Source of the DNA: an uncultured Gammaproteobacteria bacterium
GTDB taxonomy: Bacteria > Pseudomonadota > Gammaproteobacteria > Pseudomonadales > Pseudohongiellaceae
Length of the DNA: 6,629 nt
Reading direction: 5' to 3'
Assembly: GCA_903889815.1 (NCBI GenBank)
Contig: CAISYX010000312.1
Coordinates: 1-6,629 of the forward strand
Below, in pieces: positions 1 to 4,709 of the stretch (position 1 is its first letter; each line of letters opens with the position of its first letter). A model generated the notes under the pieces. It had not been told where the DNA came from. It made no database searches and worked only from the letters and a program-made list of their open reading frames with translations. A program made the position numbers and the translations under genes.

Positions 1-33
1 CGATCAGCGGCATAAAAGACCCGCACCGAGTGA

Positions 34-56
34 GCAAAGAGACCGCGGCTCTTTGC
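34..56. repeat. Perfect 8-bp hairpin near left edge
   Basis: GCAAAGAG (34-41) and CTCTTTGC (49-56) are perfect reverse complements around a 7-nt loop containing CCGCGG. The hairpin lies about 80 nt beyond the stop of the minus-strand gene at 139, so it could help end that transcript. No T-run follows directly on either strand, so it does not meet the usual definition of an intrinsic terminator. I see no coding region in positions 1-138. Confidence 0.5.
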
Positions 57-65
57 GACACGAGG

Positions 66-82
66 GCACCCAGGATGGGTGC
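66..82. repeat. 7-bp hairpin with GGATGG core
   Basis: GCACCCA (66-72) pairs perfectly with TGGGTGC (76-82) around a GGA loop, so the centre reads CCCAGGATGGG. The same centre (CCAGGGATGG or CCATGGATGG on one strand) recurs in the hairpins at 2805-2824 and 4666-4683, which suggests a dispersed intergenic hairpin family. All three lie outside genes. Its function is unknown; transcript 3'-end protection is one possibility. Confidence 0.5.
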
Positions 83-138
83 GGGTCAGCCGCAGAGCGA
101 CCCAGCCCCGCACTCCCCCAGCCGCATGCACCACCCAC

Positions 139-519
139 TCACTTGTAGTGATTGCGACGACTCCGATCATCCCGATAACGGTCATCCCAATCCCGCCGAT
201 TGTCATGGCGATGCTCATCCCGCCAGTCATCGCGGCGCTCGTACCGACGCTCATGGCGACGCTCGAAACGCCTGTTGAAGCGATCTTCGTAGTAGTGATG
301 ATCCACGCGGGGAACAACCCGGTACACCCCGAACGGTTCGTAGCGGATGCGCGGGCCGATATAGACATTGATCTCCGGCTCGTGGCGGTGGCGCACCTCG
401 GAATACGGAGAGTACTCGTAACTGGTGATGCGCACCGTGGTGTGGCGGTCCGAGGCCGAGGCCGGAACGGCCAGCAGCGCGAGTGTCGCAGCAGCAAGCA
501 GAATCAGTGCAGTTTTCAT
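139..519 (-). CDS. Small secreted Arg/His/Asp-rich protein, unknown function
   Basis: This encodes 126 aa. The N-terminus is a clear Sec signal peptide: MK, a hydrophobic run at about 4-18, and a likely signal peptidase I cut after Ala22 (ASA|SD), leaving a mature protein of about 104 aa in the periplasm or outside. Residues 23-72 look like a short beta-rich segment (VRITSYEYSPYSE, INVYIGPRIRY, YRVVPRV). Residues 73-126 are extremely rich in Arg, His, Asp, Glu and aromatic residues, with ERR repeated in near-tandem (RRFERRHERRYERRDD). There is no Cys. The start is supported by AAGGAG at 527-532, 7 nt upstream of the ATG. I do not recognise a named family. The His/Asp/Arg-rich tail could bind metal ions or polyanions, but that is inference. 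It lies just downstream of pdxJ and has its own candidate promoter. Confidence 0.8.
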   Translation of the reverse strand: MKTALILLAAATLALLAVPASASDRHTTVRITSYEYSPYSEVRHRHEPEINVYIGPRIRYEPFGVYRVVPRVDHHYYEDRFNRRFERRHERRYERRDDWRDEHRHDNRRDWDDRYRDDRSRRNHYK

Positions 520-565
520 GGTCGGGCTCCTTGCATCGTGGCGGCATGATTGCCCCCTGATGCTC

Positions 566-598
566 AGTCTAGGCTGCGCGACTGAACTGCACCTGAAC
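566..598 (-). promoter_or_regulatory. Candidate activator-dependent promoter with direct-repeat operator
   Basis: On the minus strand, GTTCAG-N5-GTTCAG (598-582) is an exact 6-bp direct repeat with an 11-bp period. It is followed by TAGACT (571-566), a fair -10 element. The repeat covers the place where a -35 hexamer would lie for a 17-bp spacer, and no good -35 is seen there. Direct half-sites one helical turn apart over a -35 are the classic layout for OmpR/PhoB/PmrA-family response regulators acting as class II activators. It would drive the secreted-protein gene ending at 139. The identity of any regulator is unknown. Confidence 0.4.
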
Positions 599-604
599 GC
601 CTGG

Positions 605-1345
605 CTATTCCCCGGTGATGGCGTGGTACTGACGGATGACGTTTTCCAGCCCCTGCTCCAGCGACTCCACTACCAGCGCGTGGCCGATGGAGACTTCCAG
701 AATGAGCGGGATGGTCAGGAAGCGCCCCAGATTGCGCAGGTCCAGATCATGGCCGGCATTGAGCCCGAGTCCGAGCGTCGTGGCCTCGGTCGCCGCCGCG
801 CGATAGGCCGCGAACACTGAGTCTTCCCGCGCCGTGCCGAAGGCGCTGGCATAGGCTTCGGTGTACAGCTCGATGCGGTCAGGCCCCTGGGCTTTTCCAA
901 GGGCGGCCGCGTGGCGTACCTGCTCGACGTCCGGGTCGAGGAACACGCTGCTGCGCACACCCATCTCCCGCAGCTGGCCCAGCACCTCGCGCAGCAAGGG
1001 AGCCTGACGGGGAATGTCCCAGCCGTGGTCGGAGGTAAGCTGGTCCGGCGCATCGGGCACCAGCGTGCACTGGGCCGGCGTCACCCGCGCAATCAAGGCC
1101 ATGAACTCCGGCGACGGGTAACCCTCGATGTTGAACTCCACCCCGGGAAACTTCTTCAGCAGTGCGGTGATTTCCGCCACGTCCTGCCGGGTGACGTGAC
1201 GCTCGTCCTGCCGCGGATGCACGGTGATGCCGCGCACGCCCATGCCGATCAGGCGTCGCACAAAGACCAGCAGATCGGGAAAATTGCGCCCACGGGAATT
1301 GCGCAGCAGGGCGATCTTGTTGACGTTCACACTCAGTACGGTCAT
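605..1345 (-). CDS. pdxJ: Pyridoxine 5'-phosphate synthase PdxJ
   Basis: This encodes 246 aa, the usual length. PdxJ condenses 1-deoxy-D-xylulose 5-phosphate with 3-amino-2-oxopropyl phosphate to give pyridoxine 5'-phosphate, the ring-closing step of the DXP-dependent vitamin B6 pathway, in the cytosol. Visible motifs are SVNVNKIALLRNSRG (5-19), GITVHPRQDERH (39-50) with His43, Arg45 and His50, NIEG with Glu74 (72-75), TLVPD and LTSDHGWD (94-110), NAGHDL (196-201) with His199, and IGHAL (220-224) of the phosphate-binding end of the TIM barrel. Lys10 in NVNKIA, where E. coli has His (NIDHIA), and the NIEG block mark the Xanthomonas/Bacteroidetes-like subtype. The start overlaps the stop of the upstream hydrolase gene (ATGA) and has no strong ribosome binding site of its own, so translational coupling is likely. 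The gene is not beside recO or acpS, its common gammaproteobacterial neighbours. Confidence 0.96.
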   Translation of the reverse strand: MTVLSVNVNKIALLRNSRGRNFPDLLVFVRRLIGMGVRGITVHPRQDERHVTRQDVAEITALLKKFPGVEFNIEGYPSPEFMALIARVTPAQCTLVPDAPDQLTSDHGWDIPRQAPLLREVLGQLREMGVRSSVFLDPDVEQVRHAAALGKAQGPDRIELYTEAYASAFGTAREDSVFAAYRAAATEATTLGLGLNAGHDLDLRNLGRFLTIPLILEVSIGHALVVESLEQGLENVIRQYHAITGE

Positions 1346-2118
1346 GGGGCGTCCGGTTTCAGAAATTGCAGCACGATGCGATGGAAGGTCTCGGGCTTCT
1401 CGGCATGCAGCCAGTGCCCGGTGTGCATGATGACCTTGGTTCGCGCGTGGGGGAAGCGCGCCAGGATGTCATTGCGGTGTTGTTCGGTGATGTAGTTCGA
1501 CAAGGCGCCTTTGACAAACAACGTCGGTCCTTGGAAGGGGCCTGTCGCGGCCGGCTTCTCCCGCAGGCGTTCGTAATTGTTCTGCAGCACCGGCAGATTG
1601 ATGCGCCAGTGAAATCCGCCCTCGGGGTTCTTCATCAAGTTGGTCAGCAGGAACTGGCGCACCAGTTCGTCAGGCTCGCAGGGCGCCAGCAGGTGGTCGG
1701 CCTCGGTACGGCTTTGCAGAGTGTCCAGATTGATGGCCAGCAGGCCCGCGAAGATGTTGTCGTGCTCGCCGCCGTACGTAACGGGCGCGATATCGGCCAC
1801 CACCAGATGATCGACGCGCTCAGGCGCACTCAGCGCCACCTGCATCGCCACCTTGCCGCCCATGGAGTGCCCGAGCAGATGCGCACGCGCAATGCCATGA
1901 TCGTCCATGAACTCCAGCACGTCGTCGGCCATGTGCGGATAATCCATCTCGTCACTGTGCGGCGACGTACCGTGATTGCGCAGGTCCAGTCCGTACACGG
2001 CGAAGTGTTTGCTGAGCTGCCGGCACTGCCAGCTCCAGTTGCCCAGGCTGCCGAACAGCCCATGCATGACCAGTAGCGGCGTGCCTTGTGCGGAGAATTG
2101 CTTGAAGTGCAGCTTCAT
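1342..2118 (-). CDS. ybfF: YbfF-like alpha/beta hydrolase (esterase)
   Basis: This encodes 258 aa with an alpha/beta-hydrolase fold and resembles E. coli YbfF along its whole length. Landmarks are the oxyanion-hole segment MHGLFGS (18-24), DLRNHG (45-50), the nucleophile elbow GHSMGGK (83-89) with Ser85, ADIAP (108-112) with Asp109, and GHWLHAEKP (234-242) with His235. The segment after the penultimate strand (FVKGALSNY) has no acidic residue, as in YbfF, so Asp109 is the likely triad acid; that assignment is inferred. There is no signal peptide, so the protein is cytosolic. Members of this group hydrolyse short acyl esters and thioesters in vitro, and their physiological substrate is unclear. 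It lies 6 nt after bcp and overlaps pdxJ by 4 nt, so it is the middle gene of an operon. A weak GAGGG precedes the ATG inside the bcp end. Confidence 0.93.
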   Translation of the reverse strand: MKLHFKQFSAQGTPLLVMHGLFGSLGNWSWQCRQLSKHFAVYGLDLRNHGTSPHSDEMDYPHMADDVLEFMDDHGIARAHLLGHSMGGKVAMQVALSAPERVDHLVVADIAPVTYGGEHDNIFAGLLAINLDTLQSRTEADHLLAPCEPDELVRQFLLTNLMKNPEGGFHWRINLPVLQNNYERLREKPAATGPFQGPTLFVKGALSNYITEQHRNDILARFPHARTKVIMHTGHWLHAEKPETFHRIVLQFLKPDAP

Positions 2119-2124
2119 CCGCCC

Positions 2125-2598
2125 TCAGAGTCCGCTCTTTAGCAGCGCCAGCACGTCGTCGTGGTGCGTCTTGGTGGTGACCTTGTCCATGACATGCACC
2201 AGCCTGCCTTGCTTGTCGATCAGGAAGCTGGTGCGCAGGATGCCCATGAACTCGCGGCCCATGAATTTCTTCAGGCCCCACACGCCATATTGCTCGGCCA
2301 CGGCGTGATCGGCGTCAGAGAGCAGCGTGAAGTGCAGGCCATCGCGTTCGGCGAACTTCTTCAGGCTCTTCACCGGGTCGGGGCTCAGCGCCAGCACCAC
2401 GGTGTCCAGAGCGTCGAGTTCTCCCCTCACATCGCGCAACCCGCAGGCCTGCACGGTGCAGCCGGGGGTCATCGCCTTGGGATAGAAATACAGCAGCACC
2501 TGCTTGCTGCCTCGGAACTGGCTCAGGCTGACGGCATTGCCGTGCTGGTCCTGCAGGGTGAAGTCGGGGGCGGGAGCGCCGAGGGCGGGAAAGGTCAT
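2125..2598 (-). CDS. bcp: Thioredoxin-dependent peroxiredoxin Bcp (BCP/PrxQ type)
   Basis: This encodes 157 aa and is very close to E. coli Bcp (156 aa). It reduces hydrogen peroxide and organic hydroperoxides in the cytosol using thioredoxin. The segment YFYPKAMTPGCTVQACGLRD (38-57) holds the peroxidatic Cys47 and, five residues later, the resolving Cys52 typical of the atypical 2-Cys BCP/PrxQ group. FTLLSD (90-95), YGVWG (104-108) and RTSFLID (122-128, with conserved Arg122) follow as expected. The frame stays open upstream to about 2973, but I place the start at 2598. AGGAG (2606-2610) sits 7 nt before this ATG, the protein aligns from its first residues, and the upstream extension runs through the intergenic palindromes with no conserved features. 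It is the first gene of the bcp-ybfF-pdxJ operon. Confidence 0.96.
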   Translation of the reverse strand: MTFPALGAPAPDFTLQDQHGNAVSLSQFRGSKQVLLYFYPKAMTPGCTVQACGLRDVRGELDALDTVVLALSPDPVKSLKKFAERDGLHFTLLSDADHAVAEQYGVWGLKKFMGREFMGILRTSFLIDKQGRLVHVMDKVTTKTHHDDVLALLKSGL

Positions 2599-2605
2599 GG
2601 GTAGT

Positions 2606-2610
2606 CTCCT
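2606..2610 (-). promoter_or_regulatory. Ribosome binding site deciding the bcp start
   Basis: AGGAG on the minus strand lies 7 nt upstream of the ATG at 2598. It fixes the short form of Bcp (157 aa) against a possible 282-aa reading that would translate the intergenic repeats. Confidence 0.75.
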
Positions 2611-2705
2611 GTGGGCGTGCGGCCCGGGATGGGCGGCCATTAAAACACGCCGGACATTACGCGGCGAGCGGACCGGTGGATTGCCTGGGGTGTGTCTTGG
2701 CCTGC

Positions 2706-2729
2706 GTGGGAGCGGGCTTGCCCGCGAAC
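2706..2729 (+). repeat. REP-like palindrome, copy 1
   Basis: GTGGGA is followed by GCGGGC-TT-GCCCGC (2712-2725) and GAAC. The perfect 6-bp stem with a 2-nt loop and flanking GTGGGAGC match the REP type common in Pseudomonas and relatives. It is the mirror partner of the copy at 2879-2899 and shares its core with 4687-4709. Confidence 0.7.
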
Positions 2730-2804
2730 GAGTGCCGCTACAGGTGTCTGCTGCCCGGGAGGAGGTTTGCAAACACGCTGCAAGTACATCCCTGTAAGCT
2801 CGGC

Positions 2805-2824
2805 GCCCGCCATCCCTGGCGGGC
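2805..2824. repeat. Perfect 8-bp hairpin in centre of the inverted repeat
   Basis: GCCCGCCA (2805-2812) pairs with TGGCGGGC (2817-2824) around TCCC. On the minus strand the centre reads CCAGGGATGG, related to the hairpins at 66-82 and 4666-4683. The minus-strand sequence that follows, with CTTACAGGGATGTACTTGC and then GTTTGC, runs into the left arm. Confidence 0.65.
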
Positions 2825-2878
2825 GACGGTCTGCAAACCTCCTCCCGCGCAGCAGACTTCCGGTCCAGTGCCACACCT

Positions 2879-2899
2879 CGCGGGCAAGCCCGCCCCCAC
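2879..2899 (-). repeat. REP-like palindrome, copy 2
   Basis: GCGGGC-AA-GCCCGC (2880-2893) is followed by a C-run and AC. Read on the minus strand it is GTGGGG then GCGGGC-TT-GCCCGCG, the inverted partner of copy 1. Confidence 0.7.
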
Positions 2900-3016
2900 C
2901 CATGCCAGGATGCACCCAGGGCACTCGCGCCCTGGCCGTCTCGCCGCATCAAGAGGAACGCTGAGGGATACACAACGTCCGTTGTCGCGGCCCTGTCCGG
3001 CGCGGCGGCAAGCAGA

Positions 3017-3022
3017 TAGAAT
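3017..3022 (+). promoter_or_regulatory. Possible -10 element of cobB
   Basis: TAGAAT matches the -10 consensus at five of six positions, and nothing better lies nearby. No convincing -35 is seen 17 bp upstream. If used, transcription would begin almost at the cobB ATG (3031), giving a leaderless or nearly leaderless mRNA. That would fit the lack of a clear ribosome binding site. Confidence 0.2.
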
Positions 3023-3030
3023 CAAGCCCC

Positions 3031-3741
3031 ATGAGACGTCCCGTAAATTCCATCGTCGTGCTGACCGGCGCCGGCATATCCGCCGAATCCGGCATCAACA
3101 CCTTCCGCGCCAGCGACGGCCTGTGGGAGAACCACCGCATCGACGACGTCGCCACTCCTGAAGGCTTCGCCCGCAACCCCCAGCTCGTGCATCACTTCTA
3201 CAACCAGCGCCGCCGGCAACTGCTGCAGGACGACATCCGTCCCAACGCCGCCCACACCGCACTGGCGCGCCTGGAGCACGCCTTCCACGGCGAGTTTCTG
3301 CTGGTCACCCAGAACGTGGACAACCTGCATGAGCGCGCCGGCAGCCGCAATCTGCTGCACATGCACGGCGAGCTGCTGAAGATGCGTTGCACGGAAAGCG
3401 ATCTGGTGTTCGACATGCGCGACGACCTGAGCTTCGACACCCTGTGCCGCTGCTGTCAGACCCCCGGCAACCTGCGCCCGCACATCGTCTGGTTCGGCGA
3501 GATGCCGCTGCACATGGCACAGATCAACCGCGAGCTGGCCACCTGCGACCTGTTCCTGTCCATCGGCACCTCGGGCAATGTCTACCCGGCGGCCGGCTTC
3601 TACCAGAGCGCCAAGCTCAGCGGCGCGCACACGGTGGAACTGAATCTGGAGACGACGGGGTCCAGTTTTGACGAACACCGCTACGGCAAGGCCGGCACGC
3701 TGGTGCCGGAGTATGTGGAGTGTTTGTTGAGTCCGGTGTGA
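3031..3741 (+). CDS. cobB: NAD-dependent protein deacylase CobB (class III sirtuin)
   Basis: This encodes 236 aa, closely matching the short form of E. coli CobB. It removes acetyl and, in this class, succinyl or malonyl groups from protein lysines, using NAD+, in the cytosol. Motifs are the Rossmann GAGISAESGINTFR (13-26), the class III signature Tyr57 and Arg60 in FYNQRRR (56-62), TQNVDNLH (93-100), HMHGEL (110-115) with catalytic His112, Cys120 and the Cys139/Cys141/Cys142 cluster for structural zinc, PHIVWFGE (150-157), GTSGNVYPAA (179-188) and ELNLE (203-207). All expected active-site residues are present. The start aligns with the family, although no strong ribosome binding site precedes it. 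The gene stands alone: it diverges from bcp and converges on the antitoxin gene. A known role of bacterial CobB is activating acetyl-CoA synthetase; no acs gene is in view. Confidence 0.97.
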   Translation: MRRPVNSIVVLTGAGISAESGINTFRASDGLWENHRIDDVATPEGFARNPQLVHHFYNQRRRQLLQDDIRPNAAHTALARLEHAFHGEFLLVTQNVDNLHERAGSRNLLHMHGELLKMRCTESDLVFDMRDDLSFDTLCRCCQTPGNLRPHIVWFGEMPLHMAQINRELATCDLFLSIGTSGNVYPAAGFYQSAKLSGAHTVELNLETTGSSFDEHRYGKAGTLVPEYVECLLSPV

Positions 3742-3767
3742 GGCGCCGAGGGGCTGATATGGCTCGC

Positions 3768-3855
3768 GAATCTCGTATTGACGTGTCACCAAACTCGTAT
3801 TAAGGACTCTCGAATCTCGTACCAAGGCTTTGTGAACCTCGTACTAACGCTATGG
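3768..3855. repeat. Four 22-bp direct repeats in exact phase
   Basis: Units start at 3768, 3790, 3812 and 3834, each 22 bp with no gap. All four share the core AANCTCGTAY, and CTCGTA falls at 3772, 3794, 3816 and 3838. Units 3 and 4 agree at about 17 of 22 positions. A decayed fifth unit may follow (3856-3877), with TTTTAAAGTCCTGT resembling the unit's second half. An AT-rich stretch (ATTTTTTAAA, 3861-3870) comes next. The array lies between the convergent 3' ends of cobB and the antitoxin gene. Units touch without spacers, so this is not CRISPR. Two-helical-turn spacing suggests a protein-binding array, such as iterons or an operator, or a decayed minisatellite; the role is unknown. Confidence 0.8.
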
Positions 3856-3910
3856 ACAAGATTTTTTAAAGTCCTGTTCAAAATTCACTTCACGAACAAA
3901 ACACTTCCCT

Positions 3911-4249
3911 TCACTCCTCTAACTGCCCCACCGCCAATCCCAGTGCAGTCGCCGCCTTCTCCAGCGTTCTCTTTTGCAGTTTCGCGCCCGGTCGTTCCAT
4001 TTGCGCGACACCAGGCTGCGTGATACCCAGGCGTTCCGCCAGCTCACTTTGACTGAGCCCTTTGTGCGTGCGCCACGCGGCGAGCAGACTCATGCCTTTC
4101 TCGACACACAGCCCGATGACCTCATGGGGAATGTACACATCAGAGTCGTCATTCAACCCGGCAAGCGCGAGGTACTGATGGTAGGGAAGCACAGCGAACA
4201 TGGGCCGGCCTTCCTGCCTGATGATCTGAACATCAATAAGTGCTTTCAT
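3911..4249 (-). CDS. Type II antitoxin: Phd-like N-terminus plus XRE-type HTH
   Basis: This encodes 112 aa. Residues 1-30 (VQIIRQEGRPMFAVLPYHQYLALAG) resemble the Phd/YefM-type antitoxin opening, with a basic residue, G-x-P and AVLPY-x-x-Y. Residues 31-55 are an acidic linker and helix. Residues 56-110 form a Cro/CI-type helix-turn-helix, with SQSELAERLG (66-75) and recognition helix TQPGVAQMER (77-86). It should neutralise the toxin encoded just upstream and repress the shared promoter by binding DNA. Its start overlaps the toxin's 3' end by 17 nt. GGAGG-like sequence and a nearer GAGG, 7 nt before the ATG, lie inside the toxin gene and would give the antitoxin strong independent translation. 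Local base composition is lower in GC than the flanking genes, consistent with horizontal gain. HigA-like is a fair description; I assign no symbol. Confidence 0.88.
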   Translation of the reverse strand: MKALIDVQIIRQEGRPMFAVLPYHQYLALAGLNDDSDVYIPHEVIGLCVEKGMSLLAAWRTHKGLSQSELAERLGITQPGVAQMERPGAKLQKRTLEKAATALGLAVGQLEE

Positions 4250-4496
4250 CTCGTATCCTCACCTCCTCGATGCTGACGATTTTTACTTCTCCGTCGAAGT
4301 CAAACAAAAGGCGGTATCTCCCAACCCTCAGACGATACTGACAGGCGTGACTCTTCAATCGCCTGATGTTTTGACAATCCGGAAAGGACTTCAGTTGACC
4401 GGCTTCCCGGTAAATCACCTGCGCATCGCTTGCTGGCAGCTTGCGAAGTTGTCGCAGCGAACGTTTCGACCAGAGGATTGTATTTGGCTCACTCAT
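4233..4496 (-). CDS. RelE/ParE-superfamily toxin
   Basis: This encodes 87 aa from ATG 4496; an in-frame TTG at 4505 would add three residues (LIM). It has the RelE/ParE fold signature: basic N-terminal helix WSKRSLRQLRKLP (9-21), then YREAGQLKSFPDCQNIRRLK (29-48), then the beta core YRLRVGRYRLLFDFDGE (54-70) with Arg55, Arg57, Arg60 and Arg62, and VKIVSIEEVRIRDESTY (71-87) ending in Arg80, Arg82 and Tyr87. The arginines and terminal Tyr fit a ribosome-dependent mRNA endonuclease of the RelE/HigB type. A ParE-type gyrase poison cannot be excluded without activity data. The toxin precedes its antitoxin, the HigBA-like order. No clear ribosome binding site is seen before either start, whereas the antitoxin's is strong, a plausible way to keep antitoxin in excess. 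The protein looks intact. Confidence 0.9.
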   Translation of the reverse strand: MSEPNTILWSKRSLRQLRKLPASDAQVIYREAGQLKSFPDCQNIRRLKSHACQYRLRVGRYRLLFDFDGEVKIVSIEEVRIRDESTY

Positions 4497-4506
4497 AATA
4501 AGCAAA

Positions 4507-4538
4507 AATATAAGTTAATTAGACTTTAAGGCGCTCAA
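4507..4538 (-). promoter_or_regulatory. Possible toxin-antitoxin promoter
   Basis: Reading the minus strand, TTGAGC (4538-4533) and TATATT (4512-4507) resemble -35 and -10 elements, but the 20-bp spacer is long. The stretch 4500-4530 is the most AT-rich upstream of the toxin. Transcription would start about 4 nt before the ATG at 4496. The exact elements are uncertain. Confidence 0.3.
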
Positions 4539-4665
4539 CGAGTGCAAAAGCAGTCGGGGGCACATCTGGTATAGGCAGAAAATCGGGAACGCGCGAATGC
4601 TTGCTTCGCAGAAGAATCGGAAAGGTGTCAGGAGAGGCTGGTACAGCGTGCGGTATTGGAAAAGT

Positions 4666-4683
4666 GCCGCCATCCATGGCGGC
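4666..4683. repeat. Perfect 8-bp palindromic hairpin with GGATGG core
   Basis: GCCGCCAT (4666-4673) pairs with ATGGCGGC (4676-4683). On the minus strand it reads GCCGCCATGGATGGCGGC, then CACTTTTCC, so it lies just downstream of the Tat-protein stop and could act as a weak terminator or 3'-end stabiliser. Together with the REP at 4687-4709 it repeats the hairpin-plus-REP pairing seen at 2805-2899. The preceding stretch, 4541-4665, shows nothing recognisable beyond a weak GCGAA/TTCGC inverted repeat at 4593-4609. Confidence 0.6.
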
Positions 4684-4686
4684 GGG

Positions 4687-4709
4687 TTCGCGGGCAAGCC
4701 CGCCCCTAC
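4687..4709 (-). repeat. REP-like palindrome, copy 3, overlapping a stop codon
   Basis: GCGGGC-AA-GCCCGC (4690-4703) is followed by CCCTAC. It is nearly identical to the copy at 2879-2899 over 21 bp. The minus-strand stop codon TAG of the Tat-exported protein (4708-4706) lies inside the conserved flank, so the element has reached the very end of that reading frame. Confidence 0.7.

Larger units (their letters stand above)
2682..2923. repeat. Long imperfect inverted repeat between bcp and cobB
   Basis: The left arm (2682-2774) and right arm (2829-2923) match as reverse complements with small gaps around a 54-bp centre. The best block, 2746-2771 against 2832-2857, agrees at 25 of 26 positions and includes the perfect CGGGAGGAGGTTTGCA. 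Each arm also carries a REP-like palindrome at about the same distance from the centre. Beyond the REP the arms still match (TGCC-TGGG-TG and TGG blocks). The centre holds a further perfect hairpin (2805-2824). This element fills more than half of the 432-bp gap between the divergent bcp and cobB genes; I see no gene there. It resembles a compound REP/BIME or a small non-autonomous element. No target-site duplication is evident at the ends. Confidence 0.75.

Noticed and set aside
2599..2973. In-frame N-terminal extension of Bcp (to 282 aa)
   Set aside because: It would translate the REP-tipped inverted repeat, shows no conserved sequence, and the AGGAG at 2606-2610 fits the ATG at 2598 and the normal family length.
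2676..3161. Plus-strand open frames across the bcp-cobB intergenic region
   Set aside because: They translate the inverted repeat and then overlap cobB in another frame, with no supporting motif.
3022..3825. Long open frame on the minus strand opposite cobB
   Set aside because: It is a shadow of cobB codon usage in a GC-rich gene; its product has low complexity and no recognisable domain.
3768..3855. CRISPR array
   Set aside because: Units are contiguous 22-mers with no spacers, the repeats are imperfect, and there is no cas gene in view.
3834..3870. Integron attC-like site next to the toxin-antitoxin pair
   Set aside because: CTAACG slightly resembles an attC core, but there is no matching GTTRRRY partner and no long imperfect palindrome.
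3875..3898. Possible terminator between cobB and the antitoxin (TGTTC/GAACA)
   Set aside because: The stem is only 5 bp with a 14-nt loop and no adjacent T-run, so it is too weak to call.
4515..4697. 60-aa minus-strand open frame upstream of the toxin
   Set aside because: It runs through the hairpin and REP repeat, has no ribosome binding site and resembles no family.
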